In this document: positions 11,861-22,705 of the stretch, piece by piece | Position numbering within the stretch: the stretch's first letter is position 1 | Layout: each line of letters opens with the position of its first letter | DNA from: Isoperla grammatica | Lineage: Eukaryota > Arthropoda > Insecta > Plecoptera > Perlodidae | Direction of reading: 5' to 3' | Assembly (NCBI GenBank): GCA_945910005.1 | Contig: OX246746.1 | Location: 22,847,092 to 22,911,091, forward strand | DNA length: 64,000 bases | Program-made: the position numbers and the translations under genes | The notes under the pieces: model-generated | Database searches by the model: none | What the model was told of the DNA's origin: nothing | Seen by the model: the letters and a program-made list of their open reading frames with translations, nothing else

Positions 11861-12181
11861 GTCGTAAGAGGCGACGAAAGGAGACCCGTCTCGGCCCGGG
11901 GTAGAATAGGCCCAGAGTGACTCTGCTAGTCGTAAGAGGCGATAAAAGGAGACCCTGTCTCTTTCCCCCCACTGTCCCTCTGAATATTTCTCCTCCCACT
12001 TGGCTCTGCCCTCCCTTGCTGGACTCCCGTATGACGACCCACGCGACGTACAATGGATCTGATTCGGATGTGGCTTTATTCTTCATCATCACCTTTCTCA
12101 TCTTCATTATCACCCGCTCATCGTCTCGATTAGCCTTTGTTGCAAAAATATGAGACGTTAAGCCCCATTAATCAATCAATC
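11861..12181 (+). mobile_element. 5'-truncated LINE (or SINE) copy with 13-bp target duplication
   Basis: The insertion is bounded by an exact 13-bp direct repeat AATGTATAGTCTA at 11848-11860 and 12182-12194. It ends in an (AATC)n tail, the expected product of target-primed reverse transcription. The 5' part contains GTCGTAAGAGGCGA twice, at 11861 and 11931. The last 65 bp (CGTCTCGATTAGCC... ATATGAGACGTTAAGCCCC) match the 3' end of SINE family B at 5035-5165 and the remnant at 30020-30066. No intact protein remains. Confidence 0.85.
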
Positions 12182-12194
12182 AATGTATAGTCTA

Positions 12195-13685
12195 ATAGTC
12201 TAATGAAAGCTAGAAATGAGAATTTGATTTGTTTTTTTTTTACTTGCTTCTGTTTTGTTTTACATTATGTAATTATTTTGCAAGCCAATTGGATGATTAT
12301 CACCAAACAAATGAGACAAAATTACAATGCCATGATATCATTGTTAATGTACAATACATATACTATACCGTGTAGTTTAATTTGATTCCTAAATGTTATG
12401 TATAATCAATACACAATAAAAACAAGTGATAACGGGAAAATAGAGAAAATGTATCACGTAACTGAGATAAAGCAACTTAAAAGAATATATATCATTAGTT
12501 TAAAAAATAATGTTCAGCCCTTTTTATTTTATTTACCTGGAATCGAAACCAGAGGTTCGGGGGGCCCAGGGGGGAGGGGCCTTTTCGGGGCAGGAAGACT
12601 TTTAGAAAGAGTTTGTTTTCCAGCCCCAAATCATTCAGATTGTAATAAGACCATCGGTGCATAAAACTCGGTAGGGGAAAATGTTTTTGTACAGTTAATA
12701 TCACTTCACTTCACTTCATGTCATTAGCAAATTGTTAAATCTCATAATATAACACATTCTATGTGATTTTCGTAACTTTGTGGTGTAGGCAGAGACTTTA
12801 TAAAGTATCATCATCATCATCATCACGACCAAACACATGTTTTACATAGTTAGTGGACGGTGTTGTCGTCCCTAAAACAATATGATAATGTTCAGTGTCG
12901 GCGGCGACCAAATGTTTGCTCGACCTATAAAGTGACCAAGTATATAGTCCCCCGAGTTACATAAATAGGCAATGTGTTATTCGCAATTAACAACGCCGCA
13001 CTTTCGAGCTTTAGCAATCGTGAAATTGAAACAATCTAGGAGAACATTTCAATTACGTAAATGCTGCATTTCCATTTCACTTCCTCTGGTTCCCATAACA
13101 ACCGCGCTCTGATTAAACGCGCTGCAGCCCCTTATAATTCCGTTTAGCTTCGCGCTCATTTTACATCTACCGCTGAATGTTTGCCCATGAACACCGCAAT
13201 TAAATCAAACGGTTTTATATAGTAATTTAAATTGCTTTTATGGGATTATTTGAATGCTTAGCAAGCGGTTTTGGTTAGCTTGCCATGCAATAAAATTGAA
13301 TTTATTTTACTCGTTTTGCGTGGCAAAATCATAAAATGTGATTGAAACGTTTTCTCTTCACTGAATTCAAGTATCGAGATGGATTTCTCATTTGTTTGTC
13401 AATGGGGATTATTGAATTTTGTTGAATATTGAATAATTTCTTTAAAAATTGAGATGGTTTAATTCATATCTTTAAAACACATCAATTGACAGGAGCATCC
13501 TTCATCATAAGCGACTGCATAAGGTTATCACCTACAGTATTAAAAACATTAAAAGCGTTTCAACATTAAATTCTTTTTTCATCTTGATGGAAACTTTTCT
13601 GGTTGACTTTTTTCGAAACGGATTAGGACACTTGCTTTATAAAAGGATAGTTTAGTTCTTAGCATTCCATTCCATAGCCATTAAG
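12195..13685. other. Unannotated stretch
   Basis: The part at 12550-12600 is oddly G-rich. The part at about 13010-13330 has homeodomain-like TAAT and TTTATGGG words and could be regulatory, but nothing firm can be said. Confidence 0.3.
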
Positions 13686-14436
13686 TGTTTAGTACATTAT
13701 GACCATGTCTGCTTTAAGTACCATGCTTTAAATTGTTAGGTACATTATGACCAGGTCTGCTTTAAGTACCATGCTCACAATTGTTAGGTACATTATGACA
13801 AGGTCTACTTTAAGTACCATGCTTACAATTGTAAGATACATTATGACAAGGTCTGCTTTCAGTACCATGCTTACAATTGTTAGGTACATTATGACAAGGT
13901 CTGCTTTAAGTACCATGTTTACAATCTTAGGTACATTATGACAAGGTCTGCTTTAAGTGCCATGCTTACAATTGTTAAGTACATTATGACAAGGTCTGCT
14001 TAAAGTACCATGCTTGCAATTGTTAGGTACATTATGACAAGGTCTGCTTTAAGTGCCATGCTTACATTGTTAGGTACATTATGACAAGGTCTGCTTTAAG
14101 TACCATGCTTACAATTGTTAGGTACATTATGACAAGGTCTGCTTTAAGTACCATGCTTACAATTGTTAGGTACATTATGACAAGGTCTGCTTTAAGTACC
14201 ATGCTTACAATTGTTAGGTACATTATGACCAGGTCTGCTTTAAGTATCATGCTTGCAATTGTTAGGTACATTATGACAAGGTCTGCTTTAAGAACCATGC
14301 TCACAATTGTTAGGTACATTATGACAAGGTCTGCTTTAAGTACCATGCTCACAATTGTTAGGTACATTATGACAAGGTCTGCTATAAGTACCATGCTTAC
14401 AATAGTTACGTACATTATGACAAGGTCTGCTTTAAG
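13686..14436. repeat. 48-bp minisatellite, about 15.6 units
   Basis: Units begin GGTACATTATGACAAGGTCT and continue to ...CTTACAATTGTTA, with 48 bp per unit and mostly single-base variants. Because 48 is divisible by three, the array stays open in frames on both strands and gives spurious 16-residue peptide repeats. One unit has a shortened end (near 13925) and another lacks a base (near 14066), which breaks the frames and argues against a coding role. Confidence 0.93.
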
Positions 14437-17400
14437 TCTCACGTTACTCGTGCCCTTGTCGGCGACTCAACTCACGCACTTATAAAGGCTTCGGCGTAGA
14501 GGAGAGTTTACACCGCGTCTAAGTCCTCCGTTCATTTCGCAATTTGGTCACGTGGTACATCTCTGAACATTTCCCCTTCTCCCTAGTCGGCCACTGGAGT
14601 CTCCGTTGTTAAAAAAACAGCTTCTTTGCAGCACCTTCTCTAGTTACAACTTTATAGATGAATTTACGTCTACAAAGTGACTCGTTAAATCGTATTGATT
14701 TAGAATATCTTTTCTCGTAAACGGGCCACTTCCTTCATTAAAAAGGACCACTTGCTCTTAGGACTAGTTGAAGTAAACTCGATAGACGCAAGTAAGGATA
14801 CGCTACATTTTAAATTAAAATAACGGGTGGAAAAGGGTGCAAAACAAAAGAAAATTAGCATTGGAAAATTATTTTGACACTGAAGTTCTGTCCTTATATT
14901 ATTAGGTAATTATTCTGTAATATTAAAAAAAAAGTGCGTTTCAAAGGGAAAGTAAAACGTGAGATATTGCACATTGCAAAAAGGGGCAAATTAAATTTTA
15001 AAATGTTGCTGTTGCCTTCGAAATTAGATAGCTAAAATTACAGACTGATTTATGATTCGTATCTGGATAAAACTAATTTATATTGTACGCCTTTTCCTAA
15101 TTAATATCACAATATTTACGAGTACTACTCATTTTCCTGATATTCATGTTATGTTTAAAGTAGCTCCTCCATGATTAAAAATGAATGTATAGGCTAATCG
15201 CATATCGATCACTTATGCACTAAGAAATTCTGAACCATAATATCGAAAGTACCAATTCAGGTACTGGAGACTTTAACACTGCAAAATTACTATTTTCTGA
15301 CATGGTGACATAGTAACACCTTACAATTTCTGACATATTACTGTATACAATTTATTAACATGTAATTTTCACCACTTTATTATCGATATTCGGCCAATTT
15401 CGCGTGAAATATAATAAACGCATATGAAAGTGGTATATACGGACTAATTTCCAGAAGTATCGTCAGAAGTATTTCAACGTTGCTCTATTTGCGGCTAGCA
15501 AACATTAACGCCATTTGTGTTGATAAAAAAGGTTTGTTCTTCCTTTTTTACATATGAAACCATTAAAACCCCCACACATAAACATACAGGATAAATTTGA
15601 TAAGAAAAAACTGACGAATTCAAGTAGCCTATAGAGATACTGTACTTCCACGAACGATTCCATAAACGATACGGCGACGACGAGGCAAAAATAAATTAGA
15701 GCTTTAAAATAAAATTTACAGTGGTATCATTTATGCAAAGTATGTATAGTTAATCATAAAATACCATTAGTGAAACAGGGATATGTATTTACATTCGTCT
15801 TTGATCAGTGTTAACAAGTACAGATAATGTTGCGCTTATAAGAATTCCGTCGGATGAGTTGCTTTAAGATGATTGTTTAGCAACAGAAAGAAACCAAAAT
15901 AGAAGTAACTGAACGAAGAACGTTTGTATTTTGTCTGAAGGAACTGTGATGTAACTTTGACTACTGAATACTTCATTTTCCATTTCTTTTATTTCAAAGC
16001 GAGCGTGCGAAATGTAATGTTGTGTAAAACAATGTCTCTGGCTCAATGGATGTCTATTATTTCAGCGCTTCAATCTCTTAATCAAAGCCATTAACTACCG
16101 TAGCTCGTAGCGGCAAAAGCCATTACAATATTAACCGGCCCAAACTTTCAGCGGAGAAGCATCCTGTCAGCACAGGGGCGCGTGAATGCAGAGCATTGGG
16201 GGGAGGGGGAGGGGGAGAAGGAGACAAAGGACGGAAAGAATGGTCTTCTATAAAGTTAAGAAAAATGAGATTGTAGGGGAAATTTATTTTTCAGTTCCAC
16301 GAAAAAAAGTTCTGTACACAGTATTCTTCACTGCATTCAAACAATGTAAATTCTAATTAAATCTGTACACTAGAAGCAATGTCGATTAACAAAAATAATA
16401 TGTTGTGTTATTTCTAAATAATTTCAGATTGTGTTTATTATCATTGGGTTGTTGGATATGTTTTTTTTTTTTCGTTTTTGTTGATAAGGCATAATATTTC
16501 TGAAATAGTTATTGTTTTTATTTCAATGTAACACATTTAAATTAAAATTGTAAAATTATTTCAATATGTCAAGTAAAAAGTGAAAAGGGTGAAGCAAAGT
16601 GTAATGTCTGGAACTAAGTGGAGTCGAGTGGAAAAAGTGAACAGTGAACAATGAATTGTGAACAAAGTGAAGTGAAGTGTTACTTCCAATTAATCTATCA
16701 TTTTATATTATGATACTGGCGTACATGTGATACGGTGATACGGTGACTGGAGCCGTGAAAGCAACGAATCACACAATAAAATGCTATGTCTCCACCTGCA
16801 AACAGTTCTTCTAACTGAGTGGATATTGATAATAAATACAATTTTACTGTTCAATGGTTTACATGTTTAGAAGAAAATAATCGAAATCTAAATTTCATCT
16901 CACTTTTGCTATTATTATAAAAATTAAGATGTATGTCGTCTGTATTTGCCGTAAAACTCGGGGATGCAAGGTAAATAAGTTGTCTGTGTTTTAAAATATG
17001 AAGACGCGATAGTACCATAGTTAGTGTTAATGAGAATAAAAAAAAAAGTTGTGACTAACAATTGTACCAAATGTCATGCTGTAACTTTTACACAATATTA
17101 TACGTATTTTCAATCCTTGGTTTTCATTTATCAGTGAACATATATTTTGTTCGTTATATGACATTCTAGTGAGGAAGCAACAGAATAATGTTGGCAAGGG
17201 CATTCATTCCCTATAAGGTATTTTAAATTAGGCCTTTTTTCTAACCATGTTTATATCTTGCGGTTATTTGGCAGTGCAACACCTAAGAGTAAGAGCTGCA
17301 ATAAACTCAACGATTGGTTCTTACTGTCCCCGTTGAATTTACTACCCTTCGGAACGAGCCCTGAATTTTGCTATAAAGATTTCATAGTTGGTATATCTGT

Positions 17401-18862
17401 AAGGTTGTGGGGCAATTGAGCCGACGCCGCAGTGTCGCGACGCTAGACAGATATACAGGCGCCGGGGGGGCTGCCGGGCTGCCCCAGTCCGGGCCAAGCC
17501 AAAAAACAGGAACAACAGACCTTCCAAGTTTGTCAGATATTGTTTACTCCCGAAATAGGGGAGGTCTAGTGACTTGGGGGAGCTTTTATCTGAAGAATAA
17601 CCTCTCAATCGATGCATTGGCTGCATCGCTGTGGGATTGTGTGGGTGTGTTTATTGTTTATGCAATGGTAAGAAACAAAAAGACACTGGAAGCAATACGA
17701 TCAAAATATAATTTAAACTATAAAGCAGTCATAGAAGATAAATGAAGATGTAAGTTTGTATATAATAAAATAAATGTTATCTTGTTAAGGAACAGAAATA
17801 GCTCAATATCGGAATAGTGAAAAGAATATAAGCCACTTCAGGTAGGCTAATTATGTTTGATGACGATGAAGAGAGGAGTGTCTTTGGTGGTGGAGATTAT
17901 AGTTTCGCAGTGTCAAGCTAAAATGAGAATCAAAAGCTAGGTTATTTAAACATCTAAATATGTTAATAAATAGTTATTTCCCAAAAGAAGTAAATCGTAA
18001 AACATAAAACAAACGTAAAATTTGAAACGAAAACTTTTTTAATGTTTAGTAAACTATGCAAGGCCTTTTATTATAACCTTACTGTTTAGTGTGTATGAAT
18101 GCTATAAAATATTCCAATTACACTGATGAAGCTAAATAGCATCGCTTCATAGTAAGTGGACAAGCTATTCCACGCGTATCGCATAAGGAATGTGTGATGC
18201 TGTGTCCTGCTAAAGCGAAGGCGTTTTCAATCTCACCAACGTCTTCATCGCGAGCTCCAATCCCTCGCATCACATCGAAAGCCAGATAGCATTTTGCCAG
18301 ATTACATTTGGTGTCATGTTTAATTTTTCGGAAACGTTTCCCCTCACCCCCTCACCGCGACCCCCCGCCGGTCGCTAAGTGGTGAGTGTTTAGGGTTGGG
18401 TGGGGGGGCAGGGGTGTCGACTGGTGTATGGATCAACTCGGTATTTGCTAATAGACATGAAGACAAAATGAGTTTGGAAGGGGTTGGCGATCAGACGTGC
18501 TGTAGTCGCTAGAAACATCGAACTCGAATATCTTCTGGCACGAACATTTTCAACTTGTTTGACATTGATGTTTGGCCACAGGGCGAATACATTCGTTGTA
18601 CCAAAGATCACTCACTGGGGTGTAAACTATTTTACACTATCACACTATTTTACACACTATTGTACACTATTGTGTATTGTGTATGGTGTATTGTGTTGTA
18701 CACTATTTTACGTGCAGTCTTGTAGTCGCAATCAGATATTGACTACCGCTCTATACATGTGTATAGTGCGTTAGCCATTGTCAGTCAAGAGATCCTCAAT
18801 CAGAGCAAACTTTGATGACAATAGCATTGCATCAGGTTATATCTCTCCAATATACCATATGT
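14437..18862. other. Long unannotated AT-rich stretch
   Basis: A TATA-like ACTTATAAAGG at about 14477 sits in a local GC-richer patch, but no transcript can be traced from it. The A- and G-rich tract at 16200-16225 and the degenerate GTGAA-rich part at 16560-16690 are low complexity. The 112- and 94-residue antisense pair at 17342-17745 is not recognisable. Confidence 0.35.
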
Positions 18863-18978
18863 CAGCTGTGCGCATATTTAGGTATGCCACACAGCTGCGC
18901 GCATATTTAGGTATGCCACACAGCTGTGCGCATATTTAGGTATGCCACACAGCTGTGCGCATATTTAGGTATGCCACA
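18863..18978. repeat. 29-bp tandem repeat, four units
   Basis: Four contiguous 29-bp units (18863, 18892, 18921, 18950) each start CAGCTGTGCGCATATTTAGG. They are identical except for one T to C change in unit two. Such uniformity points to recent expansion. Confidence 0.97.
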
Positions 18979-19727
18979 TTCTTTACGAGATCGTTTTTTT
19001 TCTCAATGCAAATAAAGTAATCTCACAAATATTCGCATGTCGAAGATGTAGATGTTATGGAGGTTTGTGTGAGCCTACATTTTTGTAAGTGATTTAGCGA
19101 AAGTCAGAAAAGTGATAAAAATGTCAACTACAGTACAGTCATCATAACCTATTAAAATTTAGAATATAGAATACTAATCATGATATATTCTAGCGATGAA
19201 AATATCATGATATATAGAATTTTATCGAATTTCCAACGATCTCTAAATTATTTATAAAAATATAGCCTAATATGAGATGACACATCTCAACATGCATTTT
19301 GAATAATGTCAGATTATTTCCATTACCTGACGGAAAAACAAGGCATTCATTAGGTACGATTTTTAATGCTTTAATGGCTTTATTTGTTTGTTTTGTCATT
19401 TATTAGTTCCTTTGTGTGCATTGCTGTAAAATCACAATTTTAGCAACACCGAGACGTGACGAAAGTTTGAAATACTCGAACGTGTTGATTGTAACCTTTG
19501 GTAATAACATCAAACTCCCCAACATCGTGTATTAAAAGTTCGTTTGCATGACAACCCTCAGATTCGTGCGATCCACCCATAGAAGTTTGTAACGAATATG
19601 TCATTATATTCCATAATAGAGGCGATGTTCAAACGTCAAAGAGCAGACACGGAACATCGGATATTGACATTTATTTATCACACTGTGACGTAATTCCCAT
19701 GATTACGAGCAGGTCACGTTTATCATT
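18979..19727. other. Unannotated AT-rich stretch
   Basis: No feature supported. Confidence 0.4.
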
Positions 19728-19910
19728 GCACGCACACGCACACGCACACGCACACGCACACGCACACGCACACGCACACGCACACGCACACGCACACGCA
19801 CACGCACACGCACACGCACACGCACACGCACACGCACACGCACACGCACACGCACACGCACACGCACACGCACACGCACACGCACACGCACACGCACACG
19901 CACACGCACG
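19728..19910. repeat. (CGCACA)n microsatellite
   Basis: About 30 uninterrupted hexanucleotide units. The open frames on both strands (His-Ala, Cys-Ala, Arg-Val, Cys-Val repeats) are artefacts of the repeat. Alternating purine-pyrimidine sequence makes it a strong Z-DNA candidate. Confidence 0.97.
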
Positions 19911-20403
19911 GCGTCTGTAAGTCTGCATTGGCGACGCTGGAACATTAACAACGTTTTGTCACTGCTTTGGCACGCCAGCCCCTTACCCCTTCATCCCCCC
20001 CCCCATCCTCACCCACCCCTAGTGCTAATGGCTTACTAATGCATGGAGTTGGTAGATGGATATTACAATGCGTGCTTGTACATAATAAAGGAGTATGGAG
20101 GGATGGTTGAAAAAAATGTTAAAGAAAGTAAAAGCATATAATATTCTATAAAGAAACAATCAATTGTTTTTATTTTCATATATCGGAGTAGATTTACGAG
20201 AAGTAGATACGTGATTTAGAATAAGGTGTAGAGGAATACTGTTGGGAAATGCTAATGCGGATTTGCAGACATAGATAGGGTTTTCCCAAACGACAGGAGA
20301 TAAATTTCGAAGGGGTCGAAACATATACGATGTGAACGAGGGAGGCTACATTGATATAGTTCTACACTCCAAGGGGAGAAGATTTCTTACAACATGGTTA
20401 ATC
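19911..20403. other. Unannotated stretch
   Basis: A C-rich tract lies at 19996-20005. No other feature was supported. Confidence 0.4.
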
Positions 20404-20465
20404 CTGGTGGTATAGTCCTGATTTAAATATATAGAAGGTCCTGGATTCGATTACCTGTGAGAACG
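20404..20465 (+). mobile_element. tRNA-like SINE head
   Basis: TCCTGGTGGTATAGTCC resembles an A box, and GGTCCTGGATTCGATTACC contains a B box. There is no closing acceptor stem, so this is more likely a degraded SINE head than a tRNA gene. Confidence 0.5.
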
Positions 20466-20859
20466 CATGATTGCTTTAACGTATAACAGTGACTGGGTCC
20501 TTGAACATATGTTTAATGGTATAGTTTATGTAAATCTAGATACAAAAGATGCGAGTTAGAAGATAATACAAAAACTAGCTACTGTAAAATGTTATGAACC
20601 CACATTGCATTACACCTATCTTTAGGATATTATGCTATTTTATTGATCTGGTTCGTGTTAATGTCTCAAATTGATGGTAAATATATTGATCAGCGGAAGG
20701 GTTCTGCCACCTATGGAAAGTGTAATAAACGACAATTAATGTATATATATATTTTAAAATACCGAGGCTTTCGTGGCCCGGGCTTATGTTTGTTCTCATA
20801 TACTCGAGGATATATGTTAATGTTTGTTTTTTGGGTTCGTGACGCAGTGTCATCGCAGA

Positions 20860-20925
20860 TTCGCGAGAGGAAATGCCTCTGCTGATGGATGCTACGTCTC
20901 CGAAACGTCGGGCAGTGTCGGGTGA
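20860..20925 (+). other. Hammerhead-like / Penelope-type terminal motif
   Basis: CTGATGGATGCTACGTCTCC followed by GAAACGTCGG resembles the CUGAUGA...GAAAC core seen in hammerhead ribozymes of retroelement ends. The core A9 position is G here and stem II is weak. I consider it a degenerate remnant rather than an active ribozyme. The similar but weaker motif at 47296-47335 is on the minus strand. Confidence 0.25.
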
Positions 20926-21185
20926 GTCAAACACTTAACTATCCGATCACTCGTGTGAAAATACCCCAAAAACAAACAATTAATATATATTTGAAGTCAT
21001 TACTGGAAGAGCCATTTCAAGTATACTATTTTTGTACGTGTGCGTTTAGGATTTTGCGAAAAATTGAAATCACATCTGTACCATCTTTATTAGTAGAGGA
21101 TTATTGTATGACGAACTAAGCAGTGCATTTAAAGAAATACCTTGTCTTCGATTTGTAAATTTGATATTAACAAGAAAATAATTTG

Positions 21186-21290
21186 GAGCTAAGCGTATGT
21201 CAAGTGGAGACGTGGGTTCGAATCCCGCACAAGGCACGTATGAATTCTAATTGTCCTTAGAAAAAACAAAATATGAGACCTATCGCGGAT
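21186..21290 (+). mobile_element. Degraded tRNA-derived SINE (possibly family B)
   Basis: GTGGGTTCGAATCCCGC is a good B-box and T-arm sequence. About 40 bp later, AAAACAAAATATGAGACC resembles the family B tail. The A-box side is poorly preserved. Confidence 0.5.
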
Positions 21291-22319
21291 TCCTGTAGTT
21301 TCCTGTATCAAAGTTGAGGGGGGGGGGGGGGGGGAGGGGAGCATCAGATTATGGAGACTGTGTCAAGTGACCAGATATCGAGAGCATAGTGAACATCAAA
21401 CGGAAACTGTCTATGACGTGGGACCTACTTGTGCATGCATAGTTTAAACTTGAACACGTAGCGATCGAGGGAGACTTTTATCGCCGTCCCCTCCTCCCTT
21501 CTTCCTTCTCCCTTCTCCTTCCTACGCCCTTGGGATTGAGCGTTTAAGAGTTAACTCATACTGAATATTTGTCGGCGTTGGCGAATGAATGTTTTATGAC
21601 TGTTGTTAAAAAAAATCACAACACACAAATTCGCGGACAGAAATTTAGTTGACTCGTATGAAAGAATTGTTTCGCACAATATTTATGTAAATTACTGATG
21701 CAAATTTTTGAATATATTAGAGTGCTGTATAAAACCGATTCAAAATTGAACGAGTTGTAAGAAATAGTGACACAGTGACAGATCGTACAACTGGTTCACA
21801 ACAATTATATAGTTCATTATGTCAGTAGTCAAATCAGAGCTTTATTTGCACCTGCTGACGTGTGTCTTTTAACAAAAATAAACATTGTACGAAAGAACAC
21901 GTTACACCAGAGTATGACAATCTTACGCTCTTATTTATTAATCTATAAAATTTGTTTAAATCATAAAATACTGTTTAAAAATTGTTATTCATAAAGTCAA
22001 GAATATGTATGTGTAACGATATGATATGAGGTAGTAATTTAAATACATACACTTAGTATTGGAACAAATCATTAATCAACATATTTTTAGAAATAACATT
22101 CTTTTTTATCTGATACTATCTGACATATTTTCACTTTCAAGACATTTTTTTCTTTTAAAGCAAAGAAGTCAACATGTTTTGCACCAGGCATGTTAACACA
22201 GTCCTGCCTCATGTGTGTACTTTCAAAGAAGGAAATGTGTGTCGAAGTAAGTAAATGTTTAAACGGCTCACTCTCATTATTTAAGAAACTCCAGAAAGGC
22301 TAACTGTTATTGGTGTTAG
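21291..22319. other. Unannotated stretch with a G-run
   Basis: An uninterrupted G-run at about 21317-21334 and a pyrimidine-rich part at 21485-21530 are low complexity. No gene was seen. Confidence 0.4.
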
Positions 22320-22705
22320 CTTGTGGTGTTAGTGTGGAGGCTCTCATTCGGGAGGTCGCTGGTTCAATATCCGGTACTGGCAATCCTGAATAAAGACATT
22401 TTCCAAGGATTTCCTCTGTGAAAAGACAAATGCTGGTATTGAGTCATACTAACCGCCCTCCAAGATTCCTTCCCAACTATTTAAATACCACAATACCTTG
22501 TTAAAGTTGGTGTACAATAACTTCGGTAATGCTTTCGTCATCAATCAATGACGTGTTTACGGTCTCGGCCAACCCGAGTAGGTATTTGAATTAGCCACGG
22601 CGGCTGGTTGGCTGCCGCTCAACCACCCGTGACGGAAGCAATACCGAAGTTGTTGTACGACAACTATAGTCACTTGAAGAAGGACATGATTTTTTCCTGG
22701 GCAGG
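22320..22705 (+). mobile_element. tRNA-derived SINE, family A, copy 2, interrupted
   Basis: The segment from 22322 (TGTGGTGTTAGTGTGGAGG, then GGAGGTCGCTGGTTCAATAT) parallels copy 1 at 273-522. Both continue with a tail-ward GTCACTTGAAGA / GTCACCTGAAGA. Between those landmarks copy 2 has about 160 extra bp, which are the foldback element at 22506-22664. Confidence 0.75.
22506..22664. mobile_element. Foldback MITE nested in SINE family A
   Basis: The 35-bp terminal inverted repeats at 22506-22540 and 22630-22664 share CAACTTCGGTA-type cores, with about five mismatches. The element lies inside the SINE, so it is younger than that SINE copy. The target duplication is ambiguous (two or three A/T bases), so the superfamily is not assigned. 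Confidence 0.75.

Noticed and set aside
13728..14485. CRISPR-like array at the 48-bp repeats
   Set aside because: Units are contiguous and nearly identical, with no unique spacers, and the genome is eukaryotic.
17342..17745. Overlapping 94- and 112-residue frames
   Set aside because: No domain, no splice or promoter context, and GC-rich overlap explains the open frames on both strands.
19671..19951. Cys-Ala, His-Ala, Arg-Val and Cys-Val repeat proteins
   Set aside because: All are frames of the same hexanucleotide microsatellite.
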